Shown here: positions 12,159 to 21,029 of the stretch, in pieces
How positions within the stretch are numbered: the stretch's first letter is position 1
Layout: every line of letters starts with the position of its first letter
Assembly: GCF_030846775.1 (NCBI RefSeq)
Contig: NZ_CP132910.1
Location: 2,452,001-2,516,000, forward strand
Origin: Geothrix sp. 21YS21S-2
GTDB taxonomy: Bacteria > Acidobacteriota > Holophagae > Holophagales > Holophagaceae
Direction of reading: 5' to 3'
DNA: 64,000 nucleotides
Notes under the pieces: generated by a model
Databases searched by the model: none
Seen by the model: the letters and a program-made list of their open reading frames with translations, nothing else
What the model was told of the DNA's origin: nothing
Made by a program: the position numbers and the translations under genes

Positions 12159-13034
12159 ATGGCCGAGCAGCAGCCCGAAGTAAAAATCAAGTTCGTCAAG
12201 AAGAAGGGCGGCCACGCCGCTGCCCACGGCGGCGCCTGGAAGGTGGCCTACGCCGACCTGGTCACCGCCCTCATGGCCTTCTTCCTCCTCATGTGGCTGC
12301 TGGCCAGCGCCTCCTCCAACACCAAGGCCGGCATCGCCGGCAGCTTCCAGGATCCCAACTTCTTCAACACGGAGAAGGGCAAGGCCATCATGGAAGCGTA
12401 CAAGATGGAGAAATCCGGCATCCTCCCCGGAGGCCGCGGCATGAAGGAGGGCACGGGGGACGGGGGCAGCGGCCCCGAGGCCGTGATCATCGAGGAGGAC
12501 TCCGGCGAGAAGGAACGCAAGACCATGGAGGAGACGGCCCAGACCATCGACAAGGCCTTCCGGGAGGACAAGCTCCTCCAGGCCTTCTCCAACCAGATCT
12601 CGTTCGAGTTCACCGCGGAGGGCCTGCGCATCCAGGTGCAGGACCGCGCCGCCCAGGTGCTCTTCGACTCAGGCTCGGCCACCCTCAAGCCGTACACCCT
12701 GGCCATCCTCAAGGAGATCGCCCAGGAGCTGGGCAAGCTCCCCAACCACATCCTCATCGGGGGCCACACGGACGCCGTGCAGTACCCCAACCAGGCCTAC
12801 ACGAACTGGGAGCTGAGCGCCGACCGCGCCAACTCCGCCCGGCGTGTCCTGGAGTCCTCGGGCCTGCGCGCGGGCCAGGTGCAGCGCGTCACCGGCTACG
12901 CCGCCACCCAGCCCCTGGAGGACAAGGATCCCAAGGACCCCCAGAACCGGCGCATCTCCATCGTCGTGCTGTCGAGCGCCACCGAGAAGGCCGAGACCGA
13001 ACGGCAGAAGGTCGTTCCGCCCAGGAAGAAGTAG
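12159..13034 (+). CDS. motB: Flagellar motor stator protein MotB
   Basis: MotB pairs with MotA and anchors the stator to peptidoglycan. It has 291 residues. After a short basic N-terminus comes the single membrane helix VAYADLVTALMAFFLLMWLL, with the proton-carrying Asp at residue 33. A periplasmic linker follows, then an OmpA-like peptidoglycan-binding domain with LFDSGSATLKPYTLAILKEI, ILIGGHTDA and NWELSADRANSARRVLE. It starts 6 bases after motA and is surely cotranscribed with it. The basic tail KVVPPRKK is unremarkable. Confidence 0.95.
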   Translation: MAEQQPEVKIKFVKKKGGHAAAHGGAWKVAYADLVTALMAFFLLMWLLASASSNTKAGIAGSFQDPNFFNTEKGKAIMEAYKMEKSGILPGGRGMKEGTGDGGSGPEAVIIEEDSGEKERKTMEETAQTIDKAFREDKLLQAFSNQISFEFTAEGLRIQVQDRAAQVLFDSGSATLKPYTLAILKEIAQELGKLPNHILIGGHTDAVQYPNQAYTNWELSADRANSARRVLESSGLRAGQVQRVTGYAATQPLEDKDPKDPQNRRISIVVLSSATEKAETERQKVVPPRKK

Positions 13035-13047
13035 GGCCGGGCCGGCC

Positions 13048-13497
13048 ATGCGAATCCTCCCCATCCTCCTGGCCGCACTTCCCCTCCTGGCCGCCCCCGA
13101 CCGGAGGGCCCTGGACGTGACCCTGCGCGTCGACGCCCCGCGGGCCGTGGCGGCGGGGTTCGCGCCCCCCTTCCGGGTGGAGCTGGCCTTCGTCGTGGAG
13201 AACCCCGGGCTGCGCGTGGTGACCTTCTCCGGCCAGTGCCCCTGGGAGGACCCGTCCCGGCCCCTGGTCCACCTGTGGAAGAGCGCCCTCGTCCTGGACC
13301 CCCTGAACCGGGCCCGCGCCCTCAAGGCCATCCGGTACCTCGTCAAGGACCGCGCAGGCAGGACCGTGGCCGCCTTCAACGGCCGGGACGCCCGCATCCG
13401 GGCGGAGACCCTCAAGGGCGTCGTCCTCCACCTCAGGGTCGGCACGCTGGGCGAACCCGGCGCCGCCGTGGAGGACATTGTGGAGCTGGAGTTCTGA
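13048..13497 (+). CDS. Small exported protein of unknown function
   Basis: The 149-residue product starts MRILPILLAALPLLAAPDRR, a short signal peptide, and is otherwise a probable beta-sandwich: strands such as LDVTLRVDAPRAV, RVELAFVVENPGLRVVTFSG and GVVLHLRVGTLGEPG. No family was recognised; an intracellular-proteinase-inhibitor-like or Ig-like fold is possible. It begins 13 bases after motB, so it may be read from the same transcript, but no clear ribosome-binding site is visible before the ATG at 13048. Confidence 0.6.
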   Translation: MRILPILLAALPLLAAPDRRALDVTLRVDAPRAVAAGFAPPFRVELAFVVENPGLRVVTFSGQCPWEDPSRPLVHLWKSALVLDPLNRARALKAIRYLVKDRAGRTVAAFNGRDARIRAETLKGVVLHLRVGTLGEPGAAVEDIVELEF

Positions 13498-13610
13498 AAC
13501 CTGCGTCACCCCTTAACTTAAATTAACTTCGGCCCGCCCTTCCGAAGCGAGACCATGATCCCGCTGGGTGGGCGGGCTCGTCTTCGTCCGCATCCACCTG
13601 CGGAAAATCA

Positions 13611-13630
13611 CGGGAACCCCTTGGTTCCCG
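13611..13630 (+). repeat. Hairpin in the leader of the C10 peptidase gene
   Basis: Perfect 8-base arms (13611-13618 and 13623-13630) with a CCTT loop lie 40 bases before the start codon at 13671. No T-tract follows. It could end transcription from the upstream genes or be a leader structure; the sequence does not decide. Confidence 0.35.
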
Positions 13631-13670
13631 GATTCCCGCCTGACGCCACGCGGAGTGCCCTGGAGGATCC

Positions 13671-16600
13671 ATGCGACTGCTGCCCCCCCGTTCCCGTTTC
13701 ACGGCCCTGGGGTTTCTCCTGGCCGCAGGCACCGCCGCCCTGGCCGCCCCGGTCACCGCGACCCAGGCCGGCATCGCCGCCGGCGCCTGGCTCCAGCGCA
13801 CCCCCAGACCCCTTGAGACCCCGCTGCAGGCCGGACTCGCCGGCATCGAGAGCCACGTGGACACCGACGGCCGGATCCTCTTCCACCAGGTGAAACTGGA
13901 CGGCGGTGGATTTCTCGTCCTGGCCCCCGACGACACGCTGGAGCCCGTCATCGCCTTCGCCGCCCGGGGCAGCCTGGAACCGGACCCCGAGAACCACCTG
14001 TTCCTGATGCTCCAGCGGGACCTCCGCACCCGTCTCGACGTGATGGTCAAGGCCCGCGACGCCAAGGGCCCCGGCCTCGTGGAAGCCGCAGCCAGCAAGG
14101 CCCAGTCCCGGTGGAAGACCCTCCTGGGAACCTCCGGCATGCTCGCCTCTTCCGTGGGCAGCGTCCCGGACGTGCGGGTGGCGCCCCTGGTGGGCAGCAC
14201 CTGGAACCAGGGCAAGGCCGGCGGGAAGGTCACGTTCAACTATTTCACCCCGTCCTACAGCGTCTGCGGCTGCGTGGCCACCTCCATGGCCCAGCTCATG
14301 CGCTTCCACCAGTGGCCCACCGCCGGCATCGGGGTGAAGAGCTTCAAGGTCACCGTGGATTCCGCGACGCAGTTCCTGAACACCCGCGGCGGGGACGGAC
14401 AGGGCGGCCCCTACGCCTGGGCCTCCATGCCCCTGAAACCCTCCACGTCGACGACCGACGCCGAGCGCCAGATGATCGGCTCCCTGTGCTACGACGCGGG
14501 CCTTTCCGTGAACATGTCCTACACCAGCACCAGCTCCAGCGCCAACGCGCTGCTGATCGACAACGCCCTCCGGGACACCTTCAAGTTCGCCAACGCCATC
14601 AACGGCTACCGGTGGGACGGCACGGACCTCCTGGAAATGACCGGCAACGGCCTCACCCGGATGGTCCAGCCCAACCTGGACGCCGGCTACCCCGTGCTGC
14701 TCGGCATCGAAGGCGACGGCGGGCACAGCATCGTCTGCGATGGTTACGGGTACAACGGCGCCACCATCTACCACCACCTCAACCTGGGCTGGGGCGGCAG
14801 CGAGGATGCCTGGTACAACCTCCCGGCCATCGGCACCGACTACAATTTCAACCTGATCGACCTCATCACCTACAACGTCTTTCCGCAAGGGGCCGGGGAG
14901 ATCCTCAGCGGGCGGGTCACTGACGGTTCCGGGAACCCCGTCGCCGGCGTGACCGTCACCGACGGCATCCTCAGCAGCACCACCGGCGCCACGGGCATCT
15001 ATGCCCTGAAGGGGATCGCCCCGGGCGCCACCACCGTCACCGCGGCCAAGACAGGGCTCGCCTTTCCCCAGGCCGTCCTCGTGCATGAAGACGTGTCCCA
15101 GGATGGAGCCACCACCGGCAACATCTGGGGCGTCGACCTGGTCCAGGGCACAGGCGCCACTCCCGTGGTGTCGCCGCAGCCTGTGGCGCAGAGCGCGAAG
15201 CTGGGCGGCTCCGCGACCTTCACCGCCGGTGCCGTCGGCCTGGGCCCCCTGCACTTCCAGTGGACCAAGAACGGCACCGCCGTGGGCACCGACAGCCCGG
15301 TGTACACCCTGGCCGCCGCCGCGGCCACCGACGACCAGGCCGCCATCGGCCTGAAGGTCACCGGCTCCCAGGGCACCGCCGACAGCGTCCCCGTGCCCCT
15401 GAGCGTGGTGCGGCTCTTCAACGGCGACTTCGAAAGCGGCAGCAAGGGCTGGAACCTCTGGGACGACAGCGTCGTCCTGGCCGACGGCGCCTACGCCGAA
15501 GTGACGCCCCACGGCGGCGCCAGGTGGCTCTGCATCGGCGACTGGTCCGCGCCCTGCACCGACTTCGCCATGCAGGACATCGAACTCCCCGCCTCGGGCA
15601 CCATGGACCTCGCCTTCTGGGCGGGCATCGCCAACAAGGCCTCCACCCCTGCCGCCGCCACCAACCTCTTCAAGGTGATGGTCCTGGACACGGGCGGGAA
15701 CACCCTGGCCACCCTCAGGACCCTGGACAACACCTCGGCCGCCGTGGACGGCACCGGCAAGGTGGTGTGGGTTCCCTACGGCCCCTACAGCCTCGCGGCG
15801 TGGAAGGGGCAGACCGTGCGCCTGCGCATCGAGTCCGTACAGCCCGGGGCCGCCAACACGGGCACCGTCTTCGCCATCGACGACGTGACCCTGACCCTGG
15901 GCGCCTCGGGCCCCGCCGCCGCCCTGGCCCAGGGCCCCCGCACCATCGCCACGGGAGGCCAGGCCTCCTTCTCCGCCACGGTCACCGGCTTCACCGCCGA
16001 CAACCGGGTGGACTGGACCGTGAGCCCGGCCTACGGCGCCTTCAGCGCGGCGCGCACCGCCGGGGACGGCACCGCCACCCTCTTCACGGCGGGCGCGGCA
16101 GCGGGAACCTGCACCGTCACGGCCACCCCCGTGGAGACCGGGGCCGCGGCCAGCACGACCCTGGCCCTGGTGGACCCGGCCGCCGTCACCGTGGGCCTGG
16201 CGCCCCTGGCTCCCACGGCGATCCTCGGGCAGGCCGTCGCCTTCGCCTCGACCGTCACCCCCCTCACCGACGCGTCGGTGACCTGGACCGCCACCGGCGG
16301 GACCTTCAGCGCCACCGGCGGCACCACGGCGACGTGGTCGTCGGCCTCGCCGGGAACCTACACCGTCACCGCCACCAGCAACGGCGCGCCCTCCCGGTCC
16401 GCCTCCGCCACCGTGCAGGTCGTGGACCTGGGCGCCCTCGCCCTGGCCGTGACGCCTCCGGCCGCCACCCTGCGCCCGGGCGGGACCGCCACCTTCACCG
16501 CCTCCGGCGACCTGGGCTTCGGCGTGGACTGGACCCTCACGGCTCCCGCCACCCACGCCGACGCGGGCCTCGCCTCCACGGTCACCGCCCCCGCCGCCGT

Positions 16601-16841
16601 GCCCCTGGCCACCACCACCTATACCCTCACCGCCACCCACAAGCTCGCCCCCGCGGTCAAGGCCACCGCGGTGGTCACGGTCAAGGGGCTGGACCTGGAC
16701 GGCGACGGCGCCCTGGGCCTTTCCGACCTGCTGGCCTTCGCCGGGCAGTGGGGGAGGAACCCCGCCAGCCCCGCCAACTTCAAGGGCAGCGGCACGGTGG
16801 ACGACACCGACCTGGCCACCCTCCTGACCCAGCTGCAGTGA
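13671..16841 (+). CDS. Secreted C10 (streptopain-like) cysteine peptidase with Ig-like domains and dockerin-like C-terminus
   Basis: The 1056-residue protein has a signal peptide (FTALGFLLAAGTAALA), a propeptide-like region, and a C10 peptidase domain. The nucleophile is about Cys201 in CGCVATSMAQLMRFHQWP and the catalytic His about 352 in GDGGHSIVCDGYGYNG, followed by HLNLGWGGSEDAWYNL. Next come a carboxypeptidase-regulatory-like domain (ILSGRVTDGSGNPVAGVTVT), a jelly-roll-like region, several Ig-like repeats rich in Thr and Ala, and a terminal LDLDGDGALGLSDLLAFAGQ that looks like a dockerin or EF-hand calcium loop. GGAGG precedes the ATG at 13671. A lipoprotein gene follows. It probably acts outside the cell in protein breakdown. 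Confidence 0.88.
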   Translation: MRLLPPRSRFTALGFLLAAGTAALAAPVTATQAGIAAGAWLQRTPRPLETPLQAGLAGIESHVDTDGRILFHQVKLDGGGFLVLAPDDTLEPVIAFAARGSLEPDPENHLFLMLQRDLRTRLDVMVKARDAKGPGLVEAAASKAQSRWKTLLGTSGMLASSVGSVPDVRVAPLVGSTWNQGKAGGKVTFNYFTPSYSVCGCVATSMAQLMRFHQWPTAGIGVKSFKVTVDSATQFLNTRGGDGQGGPYAWASMPLKPSTSTTDAERQMIGSLCYDAGLSVNMSYTSTSSSANALLIDNALRDTFKFANAINGYRWDGTDLLEMTGNGLTRMVQPNLDAGYPVLLGIEGDGGHSIVCDGYGYNGATIYHHLNLGWGGSEDAWYNLPAIGTDYNFNLIDLITYNVFPQGAGEILSGRVTDGSGNPVAGVTVTDGILSSTTGATGIYALKGIAPGATTVTAAKTGLAFPQAVLVHEDVSQDGATTGNIWGVDLVQGTGATPVVSPQPVAQSAKLGGSATFTAGAVGLGPLHFQWTKNGTAVGTDSPVYTLAAAAATDDQAAIGLKVTGSQGTADSVPVPLSVVRLFNGDFESGSKGWNLWDDSVVLADGAYAEVTPHGGARWLCIGDWSAPCTDFAMQDIELPASGTMDLAFWAGIANKASTPAAATNLFKVMVLDTGGNTLATLRTLDNTSAAVDGTGKVVWVPYGPYSLAAWKGQTVRLRIESVQPGAANTGTVFAIDDVTLTLGASGPAAALAQGPRTIATGGQASFSATVTGFTADNRVDWTVSPAYGAFSAARTAGDGTATLFTAGAAAGTCTVTATPVETGAAASTTLALVDPAAVTVGLAPLAPTAILGQAVAFASTVTPLTDASVTWTATGGTFSATGGTTATWSSASPGTYTVTATSNGAPSRSASATVQVVDLGALALAVTPPAATLRPGGTATFTASGDLGFGVDWTLTAPATHADAGLASTVTAPAAVPLATTTYTLTATHKLAPAVKATAVVTVKGLDLDGDGALGLSDLLAFAGQWGRNPASPANFKGSGTVDDTDLATLLTQLQ

Positions 16842-16855
16842 TTGCCGAGGCACCC

Positions 16856-17428
16856 ATGAACAAGCGCATCCTCCTCCCGGTCCTTCTCGGCGCCCTCCTC
16901 GCCTGCGGCGGGGGTGGCGGCGGCGGCAAAACCACCCCCGCCACGGCCACGTCCCTGGCCTACGCCGATCCCACCGCCGGCACCTACCTCCTGAAGAAGA
17001 ACGCCACCCTCAGCACCCCGTCCCACCTCGTGCTGGAGCTGTGGGGCCCCGCGGGCGCCACGGGCTGCGGGGTGACGGCGGCCTTCACCCTGGGCGGCAC
17101 CGCCGCCTCCTGGCGCAACGTGAACGCCGCGGACGCCGCCGGCACGTATGTGGCCAACGGCACCGCCTTCGACCTGGGAACGGGCACGCCCATCCTCAAG
17201 GGCAAGGTCACCGGCGCCGTCCTCGCCGCCACCGTGGCCGAGAAGGGCACGACCGCCCCCAAGGCCCTGGACAAGGCGCTCCTGCGCCTGGCCCTGGACC
17301 TCCAGGCCGGCCTCGCCCCGGGCGCCGCGGCCACCCTCGTCCCCGATGCCGCACGATGCAAGGTCCTCCTCGCGGACGGCACCCTGGCGCCCATCACCAT
17401 CGCGGTCTCGGGCATCGCCGCCCAGTAG
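16856..17428 (+). CDS. Putative lipoprotein
   Basis: The 190-residue product begins MNKRILLPVLLGALLACGGG, a clear lipoprotein signal with lipobox LLAC, followed by a glycine linker. The mature part is rich in Ala, Thr and Gly and probably beta-structured, with two further cysteines (TGCGV and ARCKV) that might pair. No family was recognised. It lies 14 bases after the C10 peptidase gene and may be cotranscribed, so it could accompany the peptidase at the outer membrane. The open frame extends upstream, but there it is only a shadow of the peptidase gene. Confidence 0.72.
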   Translation: MNKRILLPVLLGALLACGGGGGGGKTTPATATSLAYADPTAGTYLLKKNATLSTPSHLVLELWGPAGATGCGVTAAFTLGGTAASWRNVNAADAAGTYVANGTAFDLGTGTPILKGKVTGAVLAATVAEKGTTAPKALDKALLRLALDLQAGLAPGAAATLVPDAARCKVLLADGTLAPITIAVSGIAAQ

Positions 17429-17483
17429 CCTCCCCCGCCGGGGCGAGCCGGGGTATGGTTGAAGGACATCCCGGAGAATCCCC

Positions 17484-18077
17484 ATGACCCAGGTCGTCCT
17501 CGCAGCCCTGTTCACCGCGCGCCACGGCTGCGGAGCCGCCCTGGAGGCGGAGGCCGCGCGGATCGTGGGCCCCACCCGTGCCGAGCCGGGCTGCCTGCGC
17601 TACGAGCTCCACCGCGACCCCGGGAACCCCGGCGTCATCGCCTACCTTGAGACCTGGGCGGACGCAGGGGCCCTGGAGGCCCACCGCAGGAGCCCCCACG
17701 TTCAGGCCTGGCGCGCCGCCGCGGCCGACCTCATCGCCTCTCGCGACGTGCGCACCCTGGAGCCGCTGGGCATGCCCGGCCCCATGGCCGCGGGGCCCCT
17801 GGCGGTCCTCGCCTTCGTCACCGCCCGCCCCGGCTGCGAAGCCGCCCTGGCCGCCGAGCTCGGCAGCATGGTGCCCCCCACCCGCCTGGAGCCGGGCTGC
17901 CTTCGGTACGACCTCCACCGCGACCCGGCCAACCCCGCCAGCCTGGCCTTCCTGGAATCCTGGGAGAGCCGCGGCGCCCTGGCGGCCCACATGGCCACGC
18001 CCGCCTTCCGCGCCTCCCGGGACCGCCAGAAGGACCTGGTGGAGGCCGTGGAGATCCATGTGCTGGAACCCGTGTAG
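17484..18077 (+). CDS. Protein with two tandem ABM (quinol monooxygenase-like) domains
   Basis: Antibiotic-biosynthesis-monooxygenase domains are small dimeric ferredoxin-like folds of about 95 residues. Here two copies are fused in 197 residues. Copy 1 has PTRAEPGCLRYELHRDPGNP and AYLETWADAGALEAHRRSPH; copy 2, from about residue 105, has PTRLEPGCLRYDLHRDPANP and AFLESWESRGALAAHMATPA. The copies are clearly related, so an internal duplication is likely and the chain may fold as a pseudo-dimer. GGAG lies 7 bases before the ATG. The substrate is unknown; many members are merely annotated as putative quinol monooxygenases. Confidence 0.85.
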   Translation: MTQVVLAALFTARHGCGAALEAEAARIVGPTRAEPGCLRYELHRDPGNPGVIAYLETWADAGALEAHRRSPHVQAWRAAAADLIASRDVRTLEPLGMPGPMAAGPLAVLAFVTARPGCEAALAAELGSMVPPTRLEPGCLRYDLHRDPANPASLAFLESWESRGALAAHMATPAFRASRDRQKDLVEAVEIHVLEPV

Positions 18078-18240
18078 CGGGTTTCCCGCCCAGACGCTCC
18101 AGGACATCCCCGGATGTTCCGACCTCCCAGGGAAAAGGGGAAGCCTCTCGTGCCGGTGGCGCAATTTCGCTTCAGGTATCAATCCGGTGTCTTTTCCTGG
18201 GGCCGGGAATGGGCAATCATGACTGGAAGGTGGCATCTGC

Positions 18241-18882
18241 ATGCCGCCAGTGGGGGTGGAATGGTGCTGGGCGCCTGGAGCGATGGCCGTGGGTAGGATT
18301 TCCCGCTTCCTGGACGACCTCCTCCGCCTGCGGAAGGAGCAGGGGGTCATGGCGGCGCTGCACCACCTCCGCCAGCGGATTTCCTACGTGTCCGAGACCC
18401 TTCTGTTCGAACGGTACGCAACCGGCGCCGCCCATGTGCTCCCGGAGGGCATGCGCGCGATCACGGTGCATTCCGAGGAGGATCCGGGCCTGGATCTCCT
18501 GCGCCGGTCCGGTGGGGAGCTGAACCCCGGCTACTTCCGGCGCTCCGCGGTGGCCGGCGTGCTCTGCGTCGGAGACGAGGCGGTGGGGCACCGGTGGGAA
18601 TTCCCCTACAGCCCCCTGGCCCGGCACCTGGGTCCCAACGCCACCTACTTCGGCAAGGCCTTCGTTCGCCCGGAATTCCGAGGGAAGGGGTACAACCGTG
18701 AGCTGCTTCGCTTCATGGAGGGACGCCTCCCCAAGGGCACCCGGATCCTCATGGAGGTCGACCCGGCCAACGTCTCAAGCCAGCGGAGCCTGCTCAGGGC
18801 CGGCAGCACCCTGGTGGGCACGCTTCAGGTGATCACCATCTTCACCATCCTGGTACGGGTCCGGATCCGGCCCGCCGCCTAG
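18241..18882 (+). CDS. GNAT-family N-acetyltransferase
   Basis: The core FGKAFVRPEFRGKGYNRELL contains the acetyl-CoA pyrophosphate-binding loop RGKGYN, followed by ILMEVDPANVSSQRSLLRAG, which matches the later GNAT strands and the Asn-x-x-Ser helix. The acceptor is unknown. The length is 213 residues from ATG 18241 (AAGGTGG upstream). The first 14 residues look poor, and ATG 18283 or GTG 18289 (with GGAG 8 bases before it) are real alternatives, giving about 199 residues. The hydrophobic end VITIFTILVRVRI is unusual and may be a final strand. Confidence 0.72.
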   Translation: MPPVGVEWCWAPGAMAVGRISRFLDDLLRLRKEQGVMAALHHLRQRISYVSETLLFERYATGAAHVLPEGMRAITVHSEEDPGLDLLRRSGGELNPGYFRRSAVAGVLCVGDEAVGHRWEFPYSPLARHLGPNATYFGKAFVRPEFRGKGYNRELLRFMEGRLPKGTRILMEVDPANVSSQRSLLRAGSTLVGTLQVITIFTILVRVRIRPAA

Positions 18883-18944
18883 GAGGCCGGCCCGGCCCTC
18901 GGGGGGTGGAGCCTGGCGCCACGGCAGGTCTGGATCTGCCGCGG

Positions 18945-18968
18945 CGATGTATGAGATAACAGACATCG
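18945..18968. promoter_or_regulatory. Candidate ModE-type operator before modBC-mop
   Basis: A 24-base imperfect palindrome with perfect outer arms CGATGT and ACATCG (9 of 12 base pairs symmetrical) lies about 60 bases before modB. Its total length and the CG ends agree with the ModE box of the Escherichia coli modABC promoter as I remember it. No modE gene is in the window, so the regulator is inferred. Confidence 0.4.
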
Positions 18969-19028
18969 ACCCTGGAGTCCGCTTGGAAGGCCCCGCCCCG
19001 CAGTCCGCCATCCCCGGAAGACCCTGAC

Positions 19029-19694
19029 ATGGACTGGGAGGCCATCCGTCTGAGCCTGCGGCTCGCAGGCTGCTCCGTGGCCCTGCTGCTGCCCATCGGC
19101 ATCCTGCTGGCCTGGCCTCTGTCCCTGGGACGGTTCCGGGGCAAGGTGCTCCTGGAAGCCCTCACGTCCCTGCCCCTCATCCTCCCCCCGACGGTGCTGG
19201 GCTTCTACATCATCGTCGCCCTGGGACCCCGCAGCCCCATCGGGGCGGCCTGGGAGCACCTCACGGGCGCGCGGCTCGTCTTCAGCTTCCAGGGCCTGCT
19301 CCTGGCGCAGGTCGCCACCAACCTGCCGTTCTTCCTCCAGCCCCTGGTGGCCTCCCTGGGGGGCGTGGACCGGCGCCTCCTGGAGGTGGCCGCGACCCTG
19401 GGCTCGAGCCCCCTGGGCGTCTACCTCCGGGTGGCCCTGCCCCTGGCCTGGCGCGGCCTGCTCTCGGCCATGATCCTCAGCTTCGCCCACGCCATCGGGG
19501 AATTCGGGGTCGTGCTGATGGTGGGCGGGAATCTGCCCGGGACCACCCGCACCGCCTCCATCGCCCTCTTCGACCAGGTGCAGGCCTTCGACATGGCCGG
19601 CGCCAACCGCACCGCCCTCCTGCTCCTGGCCTTCGCCCTGGCGGTGCTCTCGGGCACCGCCTGGCTCCGTTCCCGGGAGCGCCCATGGGCCTGA
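19029..19694 (+). CDS. modB: Molybdate ABC transporter permease
   Basis: ModB is the inner-membrane channel of the molybdate importer. The 221 residues contain about five to six hydrophobic segments, and the cytoplasmic loop docking to the ATPase is seen as LLEVAATLGSSPLGVYLRVA followed by PLAWRGL. LILPPTVLGFYIIVALG and FAHAIGEFGVVLMVGGNLPG are typical of ModB. GGAAG lies about 8 bases before the ATG. It overlaps modC by 10 bases. The periplasmic binding protein gene modA, normally just upstream, is not in this window. Confidence 0.9.
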   Translation: MDWEAIRLSLRLAGCSVALLLPIGILLAWPLSLGRFRGKVLLEALTSLPLILPPTVLGFYIIVALGPRSPIGAAWEHLTGARLVFSFQGLLLAQVATNLPFFLQPLVASLGGVDRRLLEVAATLGSSPLGVYLRVALPLAWRGLLSAMILSFAHAIGEFGVVLMVGGNLPGTTRTASIALFDQVQAFDMAGANRTALLLLAFALAVLSGTAWLRSRERPWA

Positions 19695-20767
19695 GGGCGT
19701 CGTTCACCAGGACCTTCCCCCAGGGCCCCACCATCCGCGGCGAACTGGAACTGGAGCTGGGCAGGTTCAGCCTCACCGTGCTCTTCGGCCCCTCGGGCTG
19801 CGGCAAGACCACCCTCCTGCGGTGCCTGGCCGGGCTGGAGACCCCCGACCACGGCTCCATCCGGGCCGCGGACGCGACCTGGTTCGGGCCGGGCCCCTTC
19901 GTCTCCCCTTCCCGGCGGGGCATCGGGTACGTCTTCCAGGACTCGGCGCTCTTCCCCCACCTCACGGTGGCGGGAAACATCGCCTACGGACTCCTGGGCC
20001 GCCCCCGGGAGGAACGGCAGCGGCGCGTGGAGGAGCTGGTGGAACTCATGGGCCTCCGGGGCCTGGAAGGCCGGCGCTCCCGGGAGCTCTCCGGCGGCCA
20101 GAAGCAGCGCGTGGCCCTGGCGCGGGCCCTGGCGCCCCGGCCCCGCCTGGTCCTGCTGGACGAGCCCTTCGCCTCCCTGGACCGCTCCGCCGCCGACCTC
20201 CTCCGCCACAACCTCCGGCAGATCCTTCGCGCCCTGGACGTCCCGGCCGTCCTGGTGACCCACGACCCGGTGGAGGCCCTGGCCCTGGGCGACCGCATGC
20301 TGCTCATGGACCAGGGCCGCATCGTGCGGGACGGCGCCCCCGCCGCCGTCCTCGCCGGCGCCGGCGGCGCCCCCGGCGACCAGGTGGGGGCCGTGGTGCG
20401 GACCCGGGTGACCGGCACCCAGGAGGGCCTCCTGCGCCTGGCGGCGGGGTCCGCGGAACTGTTCGCCCCGGACCCCGGCGGCGCCGGCCGGGAGGCCTAC
20501 GCCTGCATCCGGGGCGAGGGCGTGTCCCTGGAGCGCGGCCCCCACGGCCTGATGACCCAGCGCAACCGCCTTCCCGCCACCATCACCGGCCTGGAGCCCC
20601 TGGGCGCCCTCACGCGGGTGGTCCTGGACGCGGGCTTCCCCCTCCACGCCCTCATCACCACCTGGGCCGCCCAGGATCTCGAACTGGCCGCCGGCCAGGA
20701 GGTGCATGCCCTCATCAAGGCCAGCGCCATCCAGGTGGTGCCCATCGAGGAGCCTCCGGGTGCATAA
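19685..20767 (+). CDS. modC: Molybdate ABC transporter ATP-binding protein
   Basis: ModC powers molybdate import. It is 360 residues. The ABC domain shows Walker A GPSGCGKTT, Q-loop YVFQDSALFPHLTV, signature LSGGQKQRVALARAL, Walker B LVLLDEPFASLD and the switch His in VLVTHDPVEAL. From about residue 230 the C-terminal region is a TOBE-type oxyanion-sensing domain (RLPATITGLEPLGALTRVVL, LITTWAAQDLELAAGQEVHA). It overlaps modB and is followed after 36 bases by a free-standing mop domain gene, so the three are one operon. Confidence 0.92.
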   Translation: MGLRASFTRTFPQGPTIRGELELELGRFSLTVLFGPSGCGKTTLLRCLAGLETPDHGSIRAADATWFGPGPFVSPSRRGIGYVFQDSALFPHLTVAGNIAYGLLGRPREERQRRVEELVELMGLRGLEGRRSRELSGGQKQRVALARALAPRPRLVLLDEPFASLDRSAADLLRHNLRQILRALDVPAVLVTHDPVEALALGDRMLLMDQGRIVRDGAPAAVLAGAGGAPGDQVGAVVRTRVTGTQEGLLRLAAGSAELFAPDPGGAGREAYACIRGEGVSLERGPHGLMTQRNRLPATITGLEPLGALTRVVLDAGFPLHALITTWAAQDLELAAGQEVHALIKASAIQVVPIEEPPGA

Positions 20768-20803
20768 TCAGCCCCTCGGGGCGGCCGCCCCGCGGAGGTG
20801 GAC

Positions 20804-21013
20804 ATGAAACTCAGCGCCCGCAACGTCCTGAAAGGCCGCATCACGAAGGTGAACCACGGCGCCGTGGAATCCGAGATCGTCATCGAGCTCAGCCCGGGCG
20901 TGGAGATCGTCTCCACCATCACCAAGGCCTCCGCGGAGGGCATGGGCCTCAAGCCCGGCATCACCGCCCACGCCATCATCAAGGCCTCGAACGTGATCGT
21001 CGGCGTCGACTGA
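20804..21013 (+). CDS. mop: Molybdenum-pterin/molybdate-binding protein (single TOBE domain)
   Basis: This is a 69-residue molbindin, one Mop/TOBE domain that oligomerises and buffers molybdate in the cytoplasm. The sequence KLSARNVLKGRITKVNHGAV and EIVIELSPGVEIVSTITKAS is the standard Mop fold, ending ITAHAIIKASNVIVGVD. GGAGG with five-base spacing sets the ATG at 20804. It lies in the modBC operon, consistent with molybdate storage or homeostasis. Confidence 0.9.
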   Translation: MKLSARNVLKGRITKVNHGAVESEIVIELSPGVEIVSTITKASAEGMGLKPGITAHAIIKASNVIVGVD

Positions 21014-21029
21014 GGGGCGGCGGAACCGG

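Noticed and set aside
13608-16853. 1081-codon minus-strand open frame
   Set aside because: It is antisense to the C10 peptidase and extremely Gly-rich without any motif.
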